The position numbers were made by a program, and so were the translations under genes. This document shows positions 6,458 to 6,595 of a stretch of DNA of 6,595 bases, piece after piece. The DNA comes from an uncultured Solobacterium sp. (GTDB lineage Bacteria; Bacillota_I; Bacilli_A; Erysipelotrichales; Erysipelotrichaceae). Numbering within the stretch: the first letter of the stretch is position 1; each line of letters begins with the position of its first letter. The stretch lies in assembly GCA_900554555.1 (NCBI GenBank), contig USIC01000048.1, positions 1-6,595 of the forward strand. Direction: 5' to 3'. A model generated the notes under the pieces. That model saw only the letters and a list, made by a program, of their open reading frames with translations. It did not search any database and had not been told where the DNA came from.

Positions 6458-6595
6458 AACTGTGTCTCCTCGAGCTTTCTCTTTTCATCTTCTGCTAGTA
6501 AGCCCTCAATCACACCATCGAGTTTGCCTTCCATGATACGGTCTAGCTGTGTAATTGTTAAACCAATACGGTGATCAGTCACACGGTTTTGTGGG
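6454..6595 (-). CDS. prfA: Peptide chain release factor 1 (RF1), C-terminal fragment
   Basis: The last 46 codons and the TGA stop are visible; the gene continues past the right edge. The translation [13 protein letters not shown] followed by [20 protein letters not shown] is the well-known C-terminal end of RF1, which reads UAA and UAG. The GGQ and PXT motifs lie outside the window. The stop overlaps the prmC start by 4 bases (GTGA), which suggests translational coupling. Its use of TGA as stop shows that this organism does not read TGA as tryptophan, at least here. Confidence 0.93.
   Translation of the reverse strand, partial: PQNRVTDHRIGLTITQLDRIMEGKLDGVIEGLLAEDEKRKLEETQL

Noticed and set aside
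1..6595. CRISPR array, insertion sequence, tRNA or rRNA
   Set aside because: No regularly spaced repeats, transposase-like frames, terminal repeats or cloverleaf-like segments were seen.

Overview
The window looks like chromosomal DNA of a low-GC Bacillota (Firmicutes). Supporting signs are the AT-rich composition, strong AGGAGG-type ribosome binding sites, the prfA-prmC pair, an oleate hydratase most like those of lactobacilli and staphylococci, and a DhaS-like TetR regulator. An Erysipelotrichia-like or related gut or oral Firmicute is my guess, not something the sequence proves. TGA, TAA and TAG are all used as stops. Every supported gene lies on the minus strand, so the window is described here from high to low coordinates.

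Right end (6595-5580): the last 46 codons of prfA (release factor RF1) overlap by 4 bases the GTG start of prmC, the methyltransferase that modifies the GGQ glutamine of release factors. A compact hairpin terminator follows, and its stem includes the prmC stop codon.

Middle (5579-2219): three tightly packed genes, probably one transcript. First is a stand-alone amino-acid adenylating enzyme related to DltA. Next, overlapping it by 1 base, is a fold-III PLP-dependent decarboxylase. After 26 bases comes a TetR-family regulator. The first two look like a matched pair that activates an amino acid and then decarboxylates it, possibly while it is bound to a carrier protein. No carrier protein, transferase or Dlt partner is present in the window. 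The pair's substrate and product are unknown; this is the least explained part of the window.

Left (2218-249): oleate hydratase (ohyA), whose true start is almost certainly at 2089 rather than at the first ATG of the open frame (2203). The DNA between the TetR stop and the ohyA ribosome binding site holds a cluster of GATAAAA half-sites. It includes a perfect 15-base palindrome, a second imperfect copy and a perfect 12-base inverted repeat, so it is a strong candidate operator for the adjacent TetR protein. ohyA ends at a clear intrinsic terminator.

Left end (248-1): a consensus TATAAT box sits just beyond the ohyA terminator and is followed by the first 46 codons of an unidentified membrane protein that runs off the window. 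There is no gene-free stretch longer than about 150 bases, and I see no RNA gene, mobile element or CRISPR array.
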